Source: Nitrospirillum sp034427435
GTDB lineage: Bacteria > Pseudomonadota > Alphaproteobacteria > Azospirillales > Azospirillaceae
Direction of reading: 5' to 3'
DNA: 64,000 nucleotides
Assembly (NCBI RefSeq): GCF_034427435.1
Contig: NZ_JAXQNP010000004.1
Span: 992,001-1,056,000 of the forward strand
The position numbers and the translations under genes were made by a program. The notes under the pieces are model-generated. The model worked only from the letters and a program-made list of their open reading frames with translations, searched no databases and was not told the DNA's origin. Below, one piece after another: positions 9,400 through 18,436 of this stretch. The stretch's first letter is position 1; each line of letters opens with the position of its first letter.

Positions 9400-9860
9400 G
9401 CGCGGTCACCGCTCCGCTTCATGCTCCAACGCGCCACCACGGGGACGCGCGAGCTTAAGTGGCGCCCGGCAGGCGGCAAGACACGCCCCCGTTGTTCCAA
9501 TAAATTCAGCAACATCGACATAAATCGGCAATACTTATTCGATAGTCTTCGCTACCGAACGCGATAGCGCTCGAAAAACGATAAAACATCCATAGGTAGA
9601 TTTGGGTCCGGCTGGCGTTCGCTTGCCTGTGATTAGCGCATGCGCCCACTCTGTGGGCGCATGACCCAATAAATCGGGGTCTTTATGGCATCCGTCCTCT
9701 TTCGCGGGGATGATGCTTTCATGTCATTTTAATTTTTCAATTTTCCTTTCTACCGCAAGGACGCGTCGATCCCCGGCTTGGCGTCGTCCCAACCAGAAAC
9801 GGCCACGCCCTGTCCTGTGGGAGGGGTGAATGGCCCCTCTTGACCTGATGGAGCCCCTTT
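9400..9860 (+). other. Intergenic leader upstream of the TonB receptor
   Basis: These 461 bp are less GC-rich than the flanking genes and hold no convincing gene. They must contain the promoter and leader of the TonB-receptor locus. The clearest structure is the hairpin at 9639-9663. A GGAG at 9849-9852 acts as ribosome site for the receptor. Confidence 0.5.
9639..9663 (+). promoter_or_regulatory. Perfect 11-bp hairpin in the TonB receptor leader
   Basis: CATGCGCCCAC (9639-9649) pairs perfectly with GTGGGCGCATG (9653-9663) across a three-base TCT loop. It is too far from the TetR stop to be a simple terminator and has no T run. It may be an RNA hairpin in the leader or a DNA operator. Confidence 0.45.
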
Positions 9861-12062
9861 ATGCGCCGCCTGCTTCTGCTCAGCGCGTCCGTCCTGGCGC
9901 TGGCCGCCCCCATGACCGTCCCCTCGGTCGCCCGCGCCGCGGACGGCCCGGCCGCCGATACGCCCGCCGCTGATACGCCCGATGCCGCCGCCGAAGCCAC
10001 GACGCCAGAGGTGGTGGTCAGCGCGAACCGGGAGCGGGGCACGGCCACCAACCTGGCGGTCGGCCAGGCCTCGCTGTCGGCGGTGCAGCCGCAATCGCTG
10101 TTGAACAGCCACTTCATCCAGGATGTGGCATCGCCCATATCCGACTATCTGGCCATCGCCCAGTTCGCGCCCAGCACCAGCAATTCCAGCCCCAACGGCA
10201 TGGGCCTGTCCAGCAAGAACGCCACGGTGCGCGGTTTCCAGGACGGTGAGTACAACGTCACCTTCGACGGCATCCCCTTCGGCGATCCCAACGCCTTCGG
10301 CCATGCCACCACCTCGTTCTTCCCGGCCCCCACCCTGGACCATGTGGTGGTGGACCGCGGCCCCGGCACCGCCAGCACGGTGGGCAACGCCACCTTCGGC
10401 GGCACCATGGCCCTATCGTCCAGCACCCCGGCGGAAAGCTTCGGCGGCAAGGCCATGGTGGGCTTCGGCAGCGGTGGTGGCTTTGAAGGCAATGGCGCCG
10501 TGAACACCGGCGCCATCGCCGCCACCCAGGGCACCCGCGTCCTGCTGGACTATGACCACACCCAGTCGGACGGCTTGCTGGATTATGCCGGCCTGAACCG
10601 CGACAACGCGCTGATCAAGGTGCAGCAGCCGGTGGGGGCCAGCACCACCGTCACCCTGTTCGCCGATTACAGCGACCTGACCTGGAACAATTTCACCCAG
10701 CAGACGCGGGCGGCCACCGCCAAGTACGGCAAATCCTTCGCCAACCTGAACGACGACCCCAATTCACAGCAGTACAAGGACTATAACGTCGACCACCGCA
10801 AGGCGGACTTTGAATATATCGGGGTGCAAAGCGACCTGGGCTTCCTGCGCCTCGACAACAAAGCCTACACCTACGCCCTGGATGACAAGGCCATCGCCGG
10901 CGCGGACCAGACCGGCGCCACCCCCAACGCGGCCCTGCTGTCCAGCGGCGTGCCCGGTGTCCATAACCAGGGCTATTACCGGGCGTGGGGCGACATCGCC
11001 AAGCTGGAAAAGGACGTGGGCGAAGGCTTCTTCACCACCACGATCCGCACCGGCGTCTGGGCGGAGCATGCCCGCGACACCCAGTTCCAGCAGTCCTACA
11101 ACCTGTCCACCGGGGTCATCACCGCGCTGACGCCCTACCGGAAATTCGGCAGCGTCATCAACAACTACATCACCGAAAGCGACACCACCCAGCCCTTCGT
11201 CGAGCTGGAATGGCATCCGCTGCCGGACCTGACCATCATTCCCGGCTTCAAGCACATCGATTTTTCGCGCAGTTTCCAAGGCCCGCTGAACTTCGCCCCG
11301 TACAACAACAAGGGGGATTACAGCGCCGACCTGGGCTCAACCATGGTCAATTACCGCCTGAACGACCAGATGGCGGTGTACGCCCAGTGGGCCATGGGCT
11401 TCCAGGCGCCGCAGGTCAGCGTGCTGGAAAGCACCGGGTCCAGCGCCAACCGCGTCAGCCCGCAGCAGACGATCAATTACCAGACCGGCTTCGTCTATAA
11501 GACTGACCGGCTGGTGGCCGATATCGACGGCTATTACATCAACTTCCGCAACAAGGTCAGCAGCGACCTGGAAACGGTGAACGGCATCGCCAACACCACG
11601 GTGTATTTCAACCAGGGCGGCGTCATCTACAAGGGCATTGAGGCGGAGGTCACCTACACCCTGATCGATGGCCTGGCCGTCACCGCCAACGGCAGCCTGA
11701 ACAGCGCCGCCGTCAAGGCCACCGGCCTGCAGATCGCCAACGCCCCCAGCAGCACCCTCGCCTATGGCCTGATGTACGATAAGGACAACTGGTTCGGGTC
11801 CTTCCTGACCAAGTATGTCGGCACCCGCTATGCCGGCACCGGCCAGCGCGCCGACAACAACCCCAACGTCAAGCTGCCCGACTATCAGTTCAGCGACGTG
11901 GTGGTGGGGTACAAGATGGGCGACCGGCTGAAGGTCAGCTTCATGATCAACAACCTGTTCAACAACCGTACGGCCACCGAAGGCAGCGGCAACCTGGCCA
12001 ACCCCACCTTCTATTACCTGCCGGGCCGCAACTACATGGGCACCGTCACCGTCGGCTTCTGA
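9861..12062 (+). CDS. TonB-dependent outer-membrane receptor
   Basis: This 733-residue protein is a TonB-dependent receptor. A signal peptide (RRLLLLSASVLALAAP, cleavage near ARAADG) is followed by an acidic linker and a TonB-box-like EVVVSANR. A plug domain follows, with VRGFQDGEYNVTFDGIPFGD and VVDRGPGTASTVGNATFGG. The rest is a beta-barrel that ends in a C-terminal phenylalanine (TVTVGF). It should import a substrate too large for porins. It is followed by a GH92 mannosidase, a phospholipase C and a peptidase on the same strand, so a mannose-containing or inositol-containing ligand is inferred instead of a siderophore. No SusD partner is present. Confidence 0.92.
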   Translation: MRRLLLLSASVLALAAPMTVPSVARAADGPAADTPAADTPDAAAEATTPEVVVSANRERGTATNLAVGQASLSAVQPQSLLNSHFIQDVASPISDYLAIAQFAPSTSNSSPNGMGLSSKNATVRGFQDGEYNVTFDGIPFGDPNAFGHATTSFFPAPTLDHVVVDRGPGTASTVGNATFGGTMALSSSTPAESFGGKAMVGFGSGGGFEGNGAVNTGAIAATQGTRVLLDYDHTQSDGLLDYAGLNRDNALIKVQQPVGASTTVTLFADYSDLTWNNFTQQTRAATAKYGKSFANLNDDPNSQQYKDYNVDHRKADFEYIGVQSDLGFLRLDNKAYTYALDDKAIAGADQTGATPNAALLSSGVPGVHNQGYYRAWGDIAKLEKDVGEGFFTTTIRTGVWAEHARDTQFQQSYNLSTGVITALTPYRKFGSVINNYITESDTTQPFVELEWHPLPDLTIIPGFKHIDFSRSFQGPLNFAPYNNKGDYSADLGSTMVNYRLNDQMAVYAQWAMGFQAPQVSVLESTGSSANRVSPQQTINYQTGFVYKTDRLVADIDGYYINFRNKVSSDLETVNGIANTTVYFNQGGVIYKGIEAEVTYTLIDGLAVTANGSLNSAAVKATGLQIANAPSSTLAYGLMYDKDNWFGSFLTKYVGTRYAGTGQRADNNPNVKLPDYQFSDVVVGYKMGDRLKVSFMINNLFNNRTATEGSGNLANPTFYYLPGRNYMGTVTVGF

Positions 12063-12106
12063 CGGCACCCCCTGTCCGCCATCTGCCATCCGACGGAGCG
12101 ACGCCG

Positions 12107-14371
12107 ATGTTGAAGAAGATGCTGCTGGTCTCGACCCTCCTGCTGGCCTGGACCACCGGGCCGGCGCAGGCCGCCGGGCCCAGCGACGCCGTCTACCCCT
12201 ATCTCGGCATCGACTGGGGTGGGGAGGTGTTCGTGGGCGCCGCCCTGCCCTTCGGCATGGTCAAGGTGGGGCCGGATATGGAGACCTTCGACGGTTTCCA
12301 CATCGGCTCCGGCTATGCCGGGACGGGGCGGGTGCTGGGGTTCAGCCACCTGCACCTCAGCGGAGCCTCGGGCAAGTACGGCAACATCCTGGTGGCCCCC
12401 GTCACCGGCGAGGTCACCCCCGCCGACATCAAGTCGGTACGGGTGGATGAGGTGGCTAAGGTCGGCTATTACGCCGCGACCCTGACCCGCTACCAGACAC
12501 GGGTGGAGCTGACGGCCACGCCGCGCGTGGGCCTGCACCGCTACACCTTCCTGGCCGGTGGCGACGCCCATGTCACCGTCAACCTGGCCGCCATCCTGAA
12601 CAAGGGGCCGGGATCGGAATCCCAGAAGTTCCTGGGGGCCGACCTGAAGGTCATCTCCCCCACGGTGGTCGAGGGTGTGGGCCGCTATACCGGCGGCTGG
12701 AACGAGGGCGGGGAGTACAAGGTCTATTTCCATATGGAGGTCGACCACGCCCCCGCCCGGGTGCGCACTTGGGCGGGCGGGTCGCCGTCCCCGGATGCCG
12801 CCGCCACGGTGGACGGCGACCAGCCCATCGGCGCCAGCTTCGATTTCAATGCCCAGCCGGGCGAGGTGGTGCAGGTGAAGGTGGGCCTGTCCTTCATCAG
12901 CGCCGCCCAGGCCCGCCGCACTGTGGAGAAGGAGGCCCCCGGCTGGGACTTCGACGCCATCCGCGCCCAGGCCACCGCCGCCTGGGACAAGGCGCTGTCG
13001 CCCATCGCCGTGACGGGCGCCAGTGATGACCAGCGCCGCCAGCTGTACACCGCCCTCTACCACACCATGCTGATGCCCTCGGACCGCACGGGGGAGAACC
13101 CGGGCTGGACCTCGGCCGAGCCCTATTACGACGACTACTACACCCTGTGGGACACCTTCCGCACCTCCGGCCCCCTGCTCACCCTGATCGCGCCGGAGCG
13201 GCAGCGCGACCTGGTGCGGTCGCTGGTCGACATCTACCGGCATGAGGGCTACCTGCCCGATGGGCGCAGCGGCAACGACACCGGCCGCACCCAGGGCGGC
13301 AGCAACGCCGAGGTGGTCATCGCCGACGCCTATGTGAAGGGCCTGACCGGCATCGACTACAAGACCGCCTATGCCGGCATGCGCAAGGATGCGGAGGTGC
13401 CGCCCCAGGACCCACGCAAATGGGGGCGCGGCGGCCTGATGGAATACAACGCCAAGGGCTATCTCAGCCTGGCCAATGAGCGCTCCGGCTCCCGCACCGT
13501 GGAGTACGCCTACGACGACTTCGCCATTGCCACGCTGGCCTGCGGGCTGGGGCGACGCGACGAGGCCAAGCTGTATGCCCAGCGCTCCGGCAACTGGGCC
13601 AATTTGTGGGACCCGACCTTGGTGAAGGAGGGGGTGAAGGGCTTCCTGCGGCCCCGCAACCCGGACGGCAGCTGGGCGGAGCCCAACACGCTGAAGCGCG
13701 GCACCTGGCCCGACTTCTTCTATGAGGGGGATGAGTGGACCTATTCGCTGTATGCGCCCCATGACGTGGCGCGGCTTGTGGCCCTGTCCGGGGGCAAGGC
13801 CGGGTTCCTGCGGCGGCTGGACACGCTGTTCCTGAAGCGGCATTTCGACATGTCGAACGAGCCGGGATTCCTGCTGCCCCTCTATTACAACTGGATCGGC
13901 CGGCCCGACCGCACCGCCGACATGACCGTCTACGCCCTGGAACGGGAATTCCTGGGCACCCATGGCGGCATTCCCGGCAACGACGATTCCGGCGCCATGT
14001 CCAGCTGGCTGATCTTCCAGATGCTGGGCTTCTTCCCCGTCGCCGGCCAGGACGTCTACCTGATCAGCACCCCCAGCTTCCCTGAGGCTGACCTGGATTT
14101 GGGCGGGGGCAAGCACTTCCGCGTCATCGCCCATAACCTGGATGCCGAGCGGTTCAACCGCTACGTCCAGTCCGCCACCCTGAACGGCCGGCCGCTGGAG
14201 ACCAACTGGTTCCGCCATGGCCAGATCAAGGACGGGGGCGTGCTGGAACTGGTCATGGGGCCGGAACCCACGCGCTGGGGGACGGGCACGCCGCCGCCCT
14301 CCCTGTCCGACCCGACGGCCGACCCCACTGGCGACCGGCCCATGCTGTGTGTCCCAGCGTCGCAGCCCTGA
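12107..14371 (+). CDS. GH92 family alpha-mannosidase, exported
   Basis: The 754-residue protein is a glycoside hydrolase family 92 enzyme, a calcium-dependent exo-acting alpha-mannosidase. A signal peptide (MLKKMLLVSTLLLAW, cleavage near QAAG) leads into the N-terminal beta domain with YPYLGIDWGGEVFVGAALP. The catalytic (alpha/alpha)6 barrel contains YYDDYYTLWDTFRTSGPL and, near the end, the family signature GNDDSGAMSSWLIFQMLGFF. Known members remove mannose from N-glycans, yeast mannan or phosphomannan. Linkage specificity (1,2, 1,3 or 1,6) cannot be told. It lies 44 bp after the TonB receptor, so the two are probably co-transcribed. Confidence 0.93.
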   Translation: MLKKMLLVSTLLLAWTTGPAQAAGPSDAVYPYLGIDWGGEVFVGAALPFGMVKVGPDMETFDGFHIGSGYAGTGRVLGFSHLHLSGASGKYGNILVAPVTGEVTPADIKSVRVDEVAKVGYYAATLTRYQTRVELTATPRVGLHRYTFLAGGDAHVTVNLAAILNKGPGSESQKFLGADLKVISPTVVEGVGRYTGGWNEGGEYKVYFHMEVDHAPARVRTWAGGSPSPDAAATVDGDQPIGASFDFNAQPGEVVQVKVGLSFISAAQARRTVEKEAPGWDFDAIRAQATAAWDKALSPIAVTGASDDQRRQLYTALYHTMLMPSDRTGENPGWTSAEPYYDDYYTLWDTFRTSGPLLTLIAPERQRDLVRSLVDIYRHEGYLPDGRSGNDTGRTQGGSNAEVVIADAYVKGLTGIDYKTAYAGMRKDAEVPPQDPRKWGRGGLMEYNAKGYLSLANERSGSRTVEYAYDDFAIATLACGLGRRDEAKLYAQRSGNWANLWDPTLVKEGVKGFLRPRNPDGSWAEPNTLKRGTWPDFFYEGDEWTYSLYAPHDVARLVALSGGKAGFLRRLDTLFLKRHFDMSNEPGFLLPLYYNWIGRPDRTADMTVYALEREFLGTHGGIPGNDDSGAMSSWLIFQMLGFFPVAGQDVYLISTPSFPEADLDLGGGKHFRVIAHNLDAERFNRYVQSATLNGRPLETNWFRHGQIKDGGVLELVMGPEPTRWGTGTPPPSLSDPTADPTGDRPMLCVPASQP

Positions 14372-14439
14372 GGCCGTCACGGTCCTGAAACCAAACGCGG
14401 TTAAGCCTTCGCCCCGAACCCTTTCGAGAAAGCCTTCCC

Positions 14440-15588
14440 ATGCCTTTCCCCCGTTCGCTGCTGCTGGCCGGCGCTGCCGCCTTGTCCCTTACCGCGTGCG
14501 CCACCCAGGCCCCGGAGAACAAGCCCGCCGCGGGCGCGGTGGCCATGAACCAGATCCAGGTCATCGGCACCCACAACAGCTATCACGCCGGCATCGCCGC
14601 CAGCGAGTCGGTGCTGTGGAAGAAGACCCGCCCGGAACTGTACGCGGCCCTGGATTACCGCCATCAGGATCTGACGTCCCAGCTGTCGGCCGGGGTGCGC
14701 CAGGTGGAACTGGACATCTTCGCCGACAGCAAGGGCGGACTGTACGCCCACCCCGCCGGCCCCGGGCTGGCGGCGCGGGCGGGCCTGCCAGCGGACCCGC
14801 CCTTCGATCCCAACCACCTCATGGACAAGCCGGGCTTCAAGGTCATGCATGTCCAGGATGTGGACTACCGCAGCACCTGCCAGCCCTTCACCGCCTGCCT
14901 GGCCGAAATCCACGCCTGGTCCAAGGCGCACCCGGGCCATGTCCCCCTGTTCATCCTGCTGGAAACGAAGGAAGAGACCTTGTCCCTGTCCTTCCCCACC
15001 GTGACGCCGGAGGCGCTGACCCCCGCCAGCCTGGACGCACTGGACCGCGAGATCCTGTCAGTGTTCAAGGCGGATGAGATCATCACCCCCGACCGGGTGC
15101 GGGGCGATGCCGCCACCCTGAACGCCGCCGTGCGGACGCACGGCTGGCCCAGCCTGGAGGAAGCGCGGGGCAAGGTCGTCTTCCTGCTGGACCAGCGCAA
15201 TATCAGCGCCCGCTATCTGGAGGGCCATCCCAGCCTGAAGGGGCGCGTGGCCTTCACCAACGCCCAGCTGGGCCCTGACGGGGCCGCCAGCGACGATGCC
15301 GCCTTTATCGAGATGAACGACGGCCCCGGCGAGGCCATCACCACCCTGGTGCGGCAAGGTTACCTGGTCCGTACCCGGTCGGACGCCGACACCAAGGAGG
15401 CGCGGGCCAACGACACCCGCCGCCGCGACATGGCGCTGGGCAGCGGCGCGCAGATGGTCAGCACGGACTATCCGGCGTCCGAACCGGCCGCGACCGGCTT
15501 CGTCGTCAGCCTGCCGGGCGGCGGGGCGGCGCGCTGCAACCCGGTGACGGCCGGCGCAAACTGCGTCAGCCAGGGGCTGGACCGCTAA
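14440..15588 (+). CDS. Phosphatidylinositol-specific phospholipase C-like lipoprotein (Ca2+-dependent type)
   Basis: This 382-residue lipoprotein has a lipobox (LSLTACATQ) after a short signal peptide. The body is a PI-PLC X-like catalytic barrel of the bacterial calcium-dependent type. The first catalytic His is in VIGTHNSYHAG, metal-binding residues are in GVRQVELDIFAD, and the second His is likely in GFKVMHVQDVDY. These enzymes split phosphoinositides or glycosyl-phosphoinositides into diacylglycerol and an inositol phosphate. Its location next to an exo-mannosidase and a TonB receptor fits attack on GPI anchors or mannosylated inositol lipids; that substrate is inferred from context. Confidence 0.88.
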   Translation: MPFPRSLLLAGAAALSLTACATQAPENKPAAGAVAMNQIQVIGTHNSYHAGIAASESVLWKKTRPELYAALDYRHQDLTSQLSAGVRQVELDIFADSKGGLYAHPAGPGLAARAGLPADPPFDPNHLMDKPGFKVMHVQDVDYRSTCQPFTACLAEIHAWSKAHPGHVPLFILLETKEETLSLSFPTVTPEALTPASLDALDREILSVFKADEIITPDRVRGDAATLNAAVRTHGWPSLEEARGKVVFLLDQRNISARYLEGHPSLKGRVAFTNAQLGPDGAASDDAAFIEMNDGPGEAITTLVRQGYLVRTRSDADTKEARANDTRRRDMALGSGAQMVSTDYPASEPAATGFVVSLPGGGAARCNPVTAGANCVSQGLDR

Positions 15589-15677
15589 AGGCCGCCGGCG
15601 GGGGACAGCACCCTTGCCAGGGGCCTGAAACCGTTATCTATTCTTGCTGCTGACAAGAACATCGGAAGCGGCAGGCG

Positions 15678-17165
15678 ATGAAGATGATGACGCGATGGGC
15701 GGCACTGGCCCCCGCCCTGGCCTCCACTTTGGCCCTGGGCACGGCGCTGAGCCTCAGCATGAACGGCACGGCGTTCGCCGCGGACGCGGGCAGGCCGGCC
15801 TCCGGCGCCGAAAGCGTCACGGTCGACCTGACCCGGCCCGACTGGGTGGCCTTCCGGAACCTGTACCAGCAGTTGGTGCAGACCAACACCACCCTGTCGT
15901 CGGGCAGCTGCACGGCGGCGGCCCAGGCCGTCGCCAACCGCCTGACCGCCATCGGCCTGAAGAAAAGCGACGTGCGCGTGCTGGTGCCGGAGGGGCGGCC
16001 CAAGGACGGCGCGCTGGCCGCGGTGCTGCCCGGGAGCGATCCGGCGGCCAAGCCCCTCCTGCTGCTGGCCCACATCGACGTGGTGGAGGCCAAGCGCGAG
16101 GACTGGCAGCGTGATCCCTTCACCCTGGTGGAGGAGAACGGCTATTTCTACGGGCGCGGCAGCAGCGACGACAAGGCCATGGCCGCCGTCTTCGCCGACC
16201 TGCTGGTCCGACTGCGCCAGGAAGGGTTCCGGCCCAAACGCACCATCAAGCTGGCGCTGACCTGCGGCGAGGAAACCAGCGACACCTTCGACGGCGTGCA
16301 GTACCTGCTGGCCCATGACCGCGACGCCCTGGACGCGGAATTCGCCCTGAACGAGGGGGCCGGCGGCCGCCTGGACAAGGATGGCAAGTACCTGGCCCTG
16401 GAAATCCAGGCGGGGGAGAAGGTCTACCAGGACTTCACGCTGGAGACGACCAACCCGGGCGGCCACAGCTCCCGTCCCAGCAAGGACAACGCCATCTATC
16501 ACCTGGCGGCGGGCCTGAACCGGCTGGCGGCCTTTGACTTCCCCGTGGCGCTGAACCCGGTGACCAAGGCCTACTTCACCGCCCTGTCCCCGGTCATCGG
16601 CGGTGCGGTCGGGGCCGACATGATCGCCATCACCAAGGACAACCCCGACCCGGCGGCCATCGCGCGCGTCAGCCAGGATCCGGGCTGGAACAGCACGCTG
16701 CGCACCACCTGCGTCGCCACCATGGTGACCGCCGGCCACGCGCCCAACGCCCTGCCCCAGCACGCCCAGGCCAACGTCAACTGCCGCATCCTGCCGGGGC
16801 AGCCGCTGGAGGAGGTGCGCCAGACCCTGGTGAAGGTGCTGGACGATCCGGCCATCAAGGTGACGGCGGTGGGCCAGCCCAGCCCCGTCTCACCCCCGCC
16901 AGCCCTGACGCCCACGGTGCTGGACCCGGTGACGGAGGTCGCGGCCAAGATGTGGCCCGGCGTGCCGGTGGTGCCCACCATGTCCACCGGCGCCACCGAC
17001 GGCCGCTTCCTGAACGCCGCCGGCATCGCCACGTATGGCCTCAGCGGCATGTTCCGCGACCCCGACGGCAGCGGCGTGCACGGCCTGAACGAACGCATCC
17101 GCGTCCGCTCCCTCTATGAGGGGCGGGAGTTCCTGTACGCCGTGGTGAAGAAGTACGCGGGGTGA
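15678..17165 (+). CDS. M20 family zinc metallopeptidase, exported
   Basis: This 495-residue protein is an M20/M25/M40 peptidase with an N-terminal signal peptide ending near AFAADAG. Zinc-site residues are visible in LLLLAHIDVVEAKREDW, GRGSSDDKAMAA and LALTCGEETSD. A dimerisation (lid) domain follows with TTNPGGHSSRPSKDN, and the last metal ligand is the His in GVHGLNERI. Export suggests that it finishes breakdown of peptides in the periplasm. It closes the run of receptor, mannosidase and phospholipase genes, so glycoprotein fragments are plausible substrates. A perfect 12-bp hairpin lies about 50 bp after its stop. Confidence 0.9.
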   Translation: MKMMTRWAALAPALASTLALGTALSLSMNGTAFAADAGRPASGAESVTVDLTRPDWVAFRNLYQQLVQTNTTLSSGSCTAAAQAVANRLTAIGLKKSDVRVLVPEGRPKDGALAAVLPGSDPAAKPLLLLAHIDVVEAKREDWQRDPFTLVEENGYFYGRGSSDDKAMAAVFADLLVRLRQEGFRPKRTIKLALTCGEETSDTFDGVQYLLAHDRDALDAEFALNEGAGGRLDKDGKYLALEIQAGEKVYQDFTLETTNPGGHSSRPSKDNAIYHLAAGLNRLAAFDFPVALNPVTKAYFTALSPVIGGAVGADMIAITKDNPDPAAIARVSQDPGWNSTLRTTCVATMVTAGHAPNALPQHAQANVNCRILPGQPLEEVRQTLVKVLDDPAIKVTAVGQPSPVSPPPALTPTVLDPVTEVAAKMWPGVPVVPTMSTGATDGRFLNAAGIATYGLSGMFRDPDGSGVHGLNERIRVRSLYEGREFLYAVVKKYAG

Positions 17166-17171
17166 ACGGTA

Positions 17172-17241
17172 GGCGGGGGCCCCCGCCCTCTTGCGAGGTT
17201 ATCCACGGTTGCGCTTCTCCTGGCTGTCGGCCAGGAGAAGC
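17172..17241 (+). terminator. Palindrome and 12-bp hairpin after the peptidase gene
   Basis: GGCGGGGG-CCCCCGCC (17172-17187) is a perfect palindrome just after the stop. GCTTCTCCTGGC (17213-17224) then pairs perfectly with its complement at 17230-17241 over a TGTCG loop. There is no long T run, so the second hairpin is a probable terminator. The following 217 bp become AT-rich towards the sulfotransferase-like gene and hold no other gene. Confidence 0.55.
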
Positions 17242-17458
17242 ATTGTCATGTGCCGGTGCCGTCACAAATGACAATGATTTACTGTCCCCAGCGGCCGGTA
17301 CGGGAGATGGCGCATAGGTTGCCAGGAAAATGCAGCCTCGCAGCACCATCATCAATCTTTAATTGATCCCCTGAGAGCAAACCAGCGCATGAAGGCGCCC
17401 CACCGCTTCGAGACCAAAGGTATAATGCATTTGTCATATTTCTACGCCGAATGAATTA

Positions 17459-18352
17459 ATGTATAATTCAATAGCTTTTAGAAATTTCGAGAGAAAAAAT
17501 GGCTCCGGATGGCGAGATATGATCTTTCAGGCTGTCTCTAGATTGATTAACCCCCATGTTTATAGATATCCAAATCCAAAAAGAGACATTATTGTACATT
17601 ATCATATTTACAAAAATGCCGGGACAAGCATAGATCATCAGCTTGAAAAAATATATGGACGTAGATGGCTTGAATTTGAGGGAAATTCAGATAAATTTGC
17701 ACTTACTGCGAGCCAATTAGCGAATTTCTTCAAGGAAAACTTAGACGCCATCGCCATATCCTCCCACAAAGTTCGGCCACCAACACCAGGATCACACATC
17801 CATCCCATTGTTCTGCTGCGGCACCCTATCGACAGAGCGCGGTCCATATATCATTTCGGACGCAGAGATCCTGCCCAGCACGACCACGCCGTGGCCAGCA
17901 CGAACGACTTCCGTGGATACATTGAGTGGTCTTTGGACACGCCGGGCGTGGGTGTGGTTCTACGCGACTACCAAGTCATCCATCTTTCATCGGCCTCGTT
18001 CCGGTACAAGAACATCCAGGATGCCGAAGCCACAGCGGAGGATTTATCTGAAGCGATTGGCTTCCTTAATAGTTTGTCGGCCTTCGGTATCGTGCGGGAA
18101 TTCGATGCGTCGTGTGGTTTATTTAACCACGCTTATCGCCCCTTCTTTCCGGACCTGAATCTGCAGCCGGTGCGCGAGAATAGTTCCACGGAAACCGCAC
18201 TCACGGAGGAGGAGGTCCTTGAAAAGGCGCGATCGGAGCTGGGAAATAGTCTGTATCAAAGGCTGATGGCCGCAAACAGCCAGGACCTCGCCCTCTACAA
18301 CTATGCTCGAAAAAGGTTTAGAGACCTACTGGCACACGCTGGTCTGGTGTGA
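17459..18352 (+). CDS. Sulfotransferase family protein
   Basis: A protein of up to 297 residues with the two binding signatures of PAPS-dependent sulfotransferases. The 5'-phosphosulfate loop is VHYHIYKNAGTSID near residue 46-59. The 3'-phosphate motif is VLLRHPIDRARSIYHF near residue 119. Such enzymes transfer sulfate to carbohydrates; a glycan of the neighbouring polysaccharide cluster is a likely acceptor. The first 250 bases are strikingly AT-rich compared with the rest of the window, a sign of foreign origin. An ATG at 17519 is an alternative start that keeps both motifs. An ISL3-family element begins 16 bp after the stop. Confidence 0.75.
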   Translation: MYNSIAFRNFERKNGSGWRDMIFQAVSRLINPHVYRYPNPKRDIIVHYHIYKNAGTSIDHQLEKIYGRRWLEFEGNSDKFALTASQLANFFKENLDAIAISSHKVRPPTPGSHIHPIVLLRHPIDRARSIYHFGRRDPAQHDHAVASTNDFRGYIEWSLDTPGVGVVLRDYQVIHLSSASFRYKNIQDAEATAEDLSEAIGFLNSLSAFGIVREFDASCGLFNHAYRPFFPDLNLQPVRENSSTETALTEEEVLEKARSELGNSLYQRLMAANSQDLALYNYARKRFRDLLAHAGLV

Positions 18353-18367
18353 ATCGGCATGGAATAA

Positions 18368-18390
18368 GGGCTCTGACTCAATTTTGATGA
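18368..18390 (+). repeat. Left terminal inverted repeat of the ISL3 element
   Basis: A 23-bp terminal repeat starting GGGCTCTGACTC and ending TTTTGATGA. It matches the complement of 20002-20024 at all but two positions. Confidence 0.88.
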
Positions 18391-18436
18391 AATCAGGGTG
18401 TCCTTTTGTGATCGCTTTTCCAATGGGATCAAGGCG

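Noticed and set aside
12032..14380. A 782-codon open frame on the minus strand opposite the GH92 gene
   Set aside because: Its translation is rich in Gly, Ala, Val and His without domains and mirrors the codon bias of the GH92 gene, which has clear family motifs.
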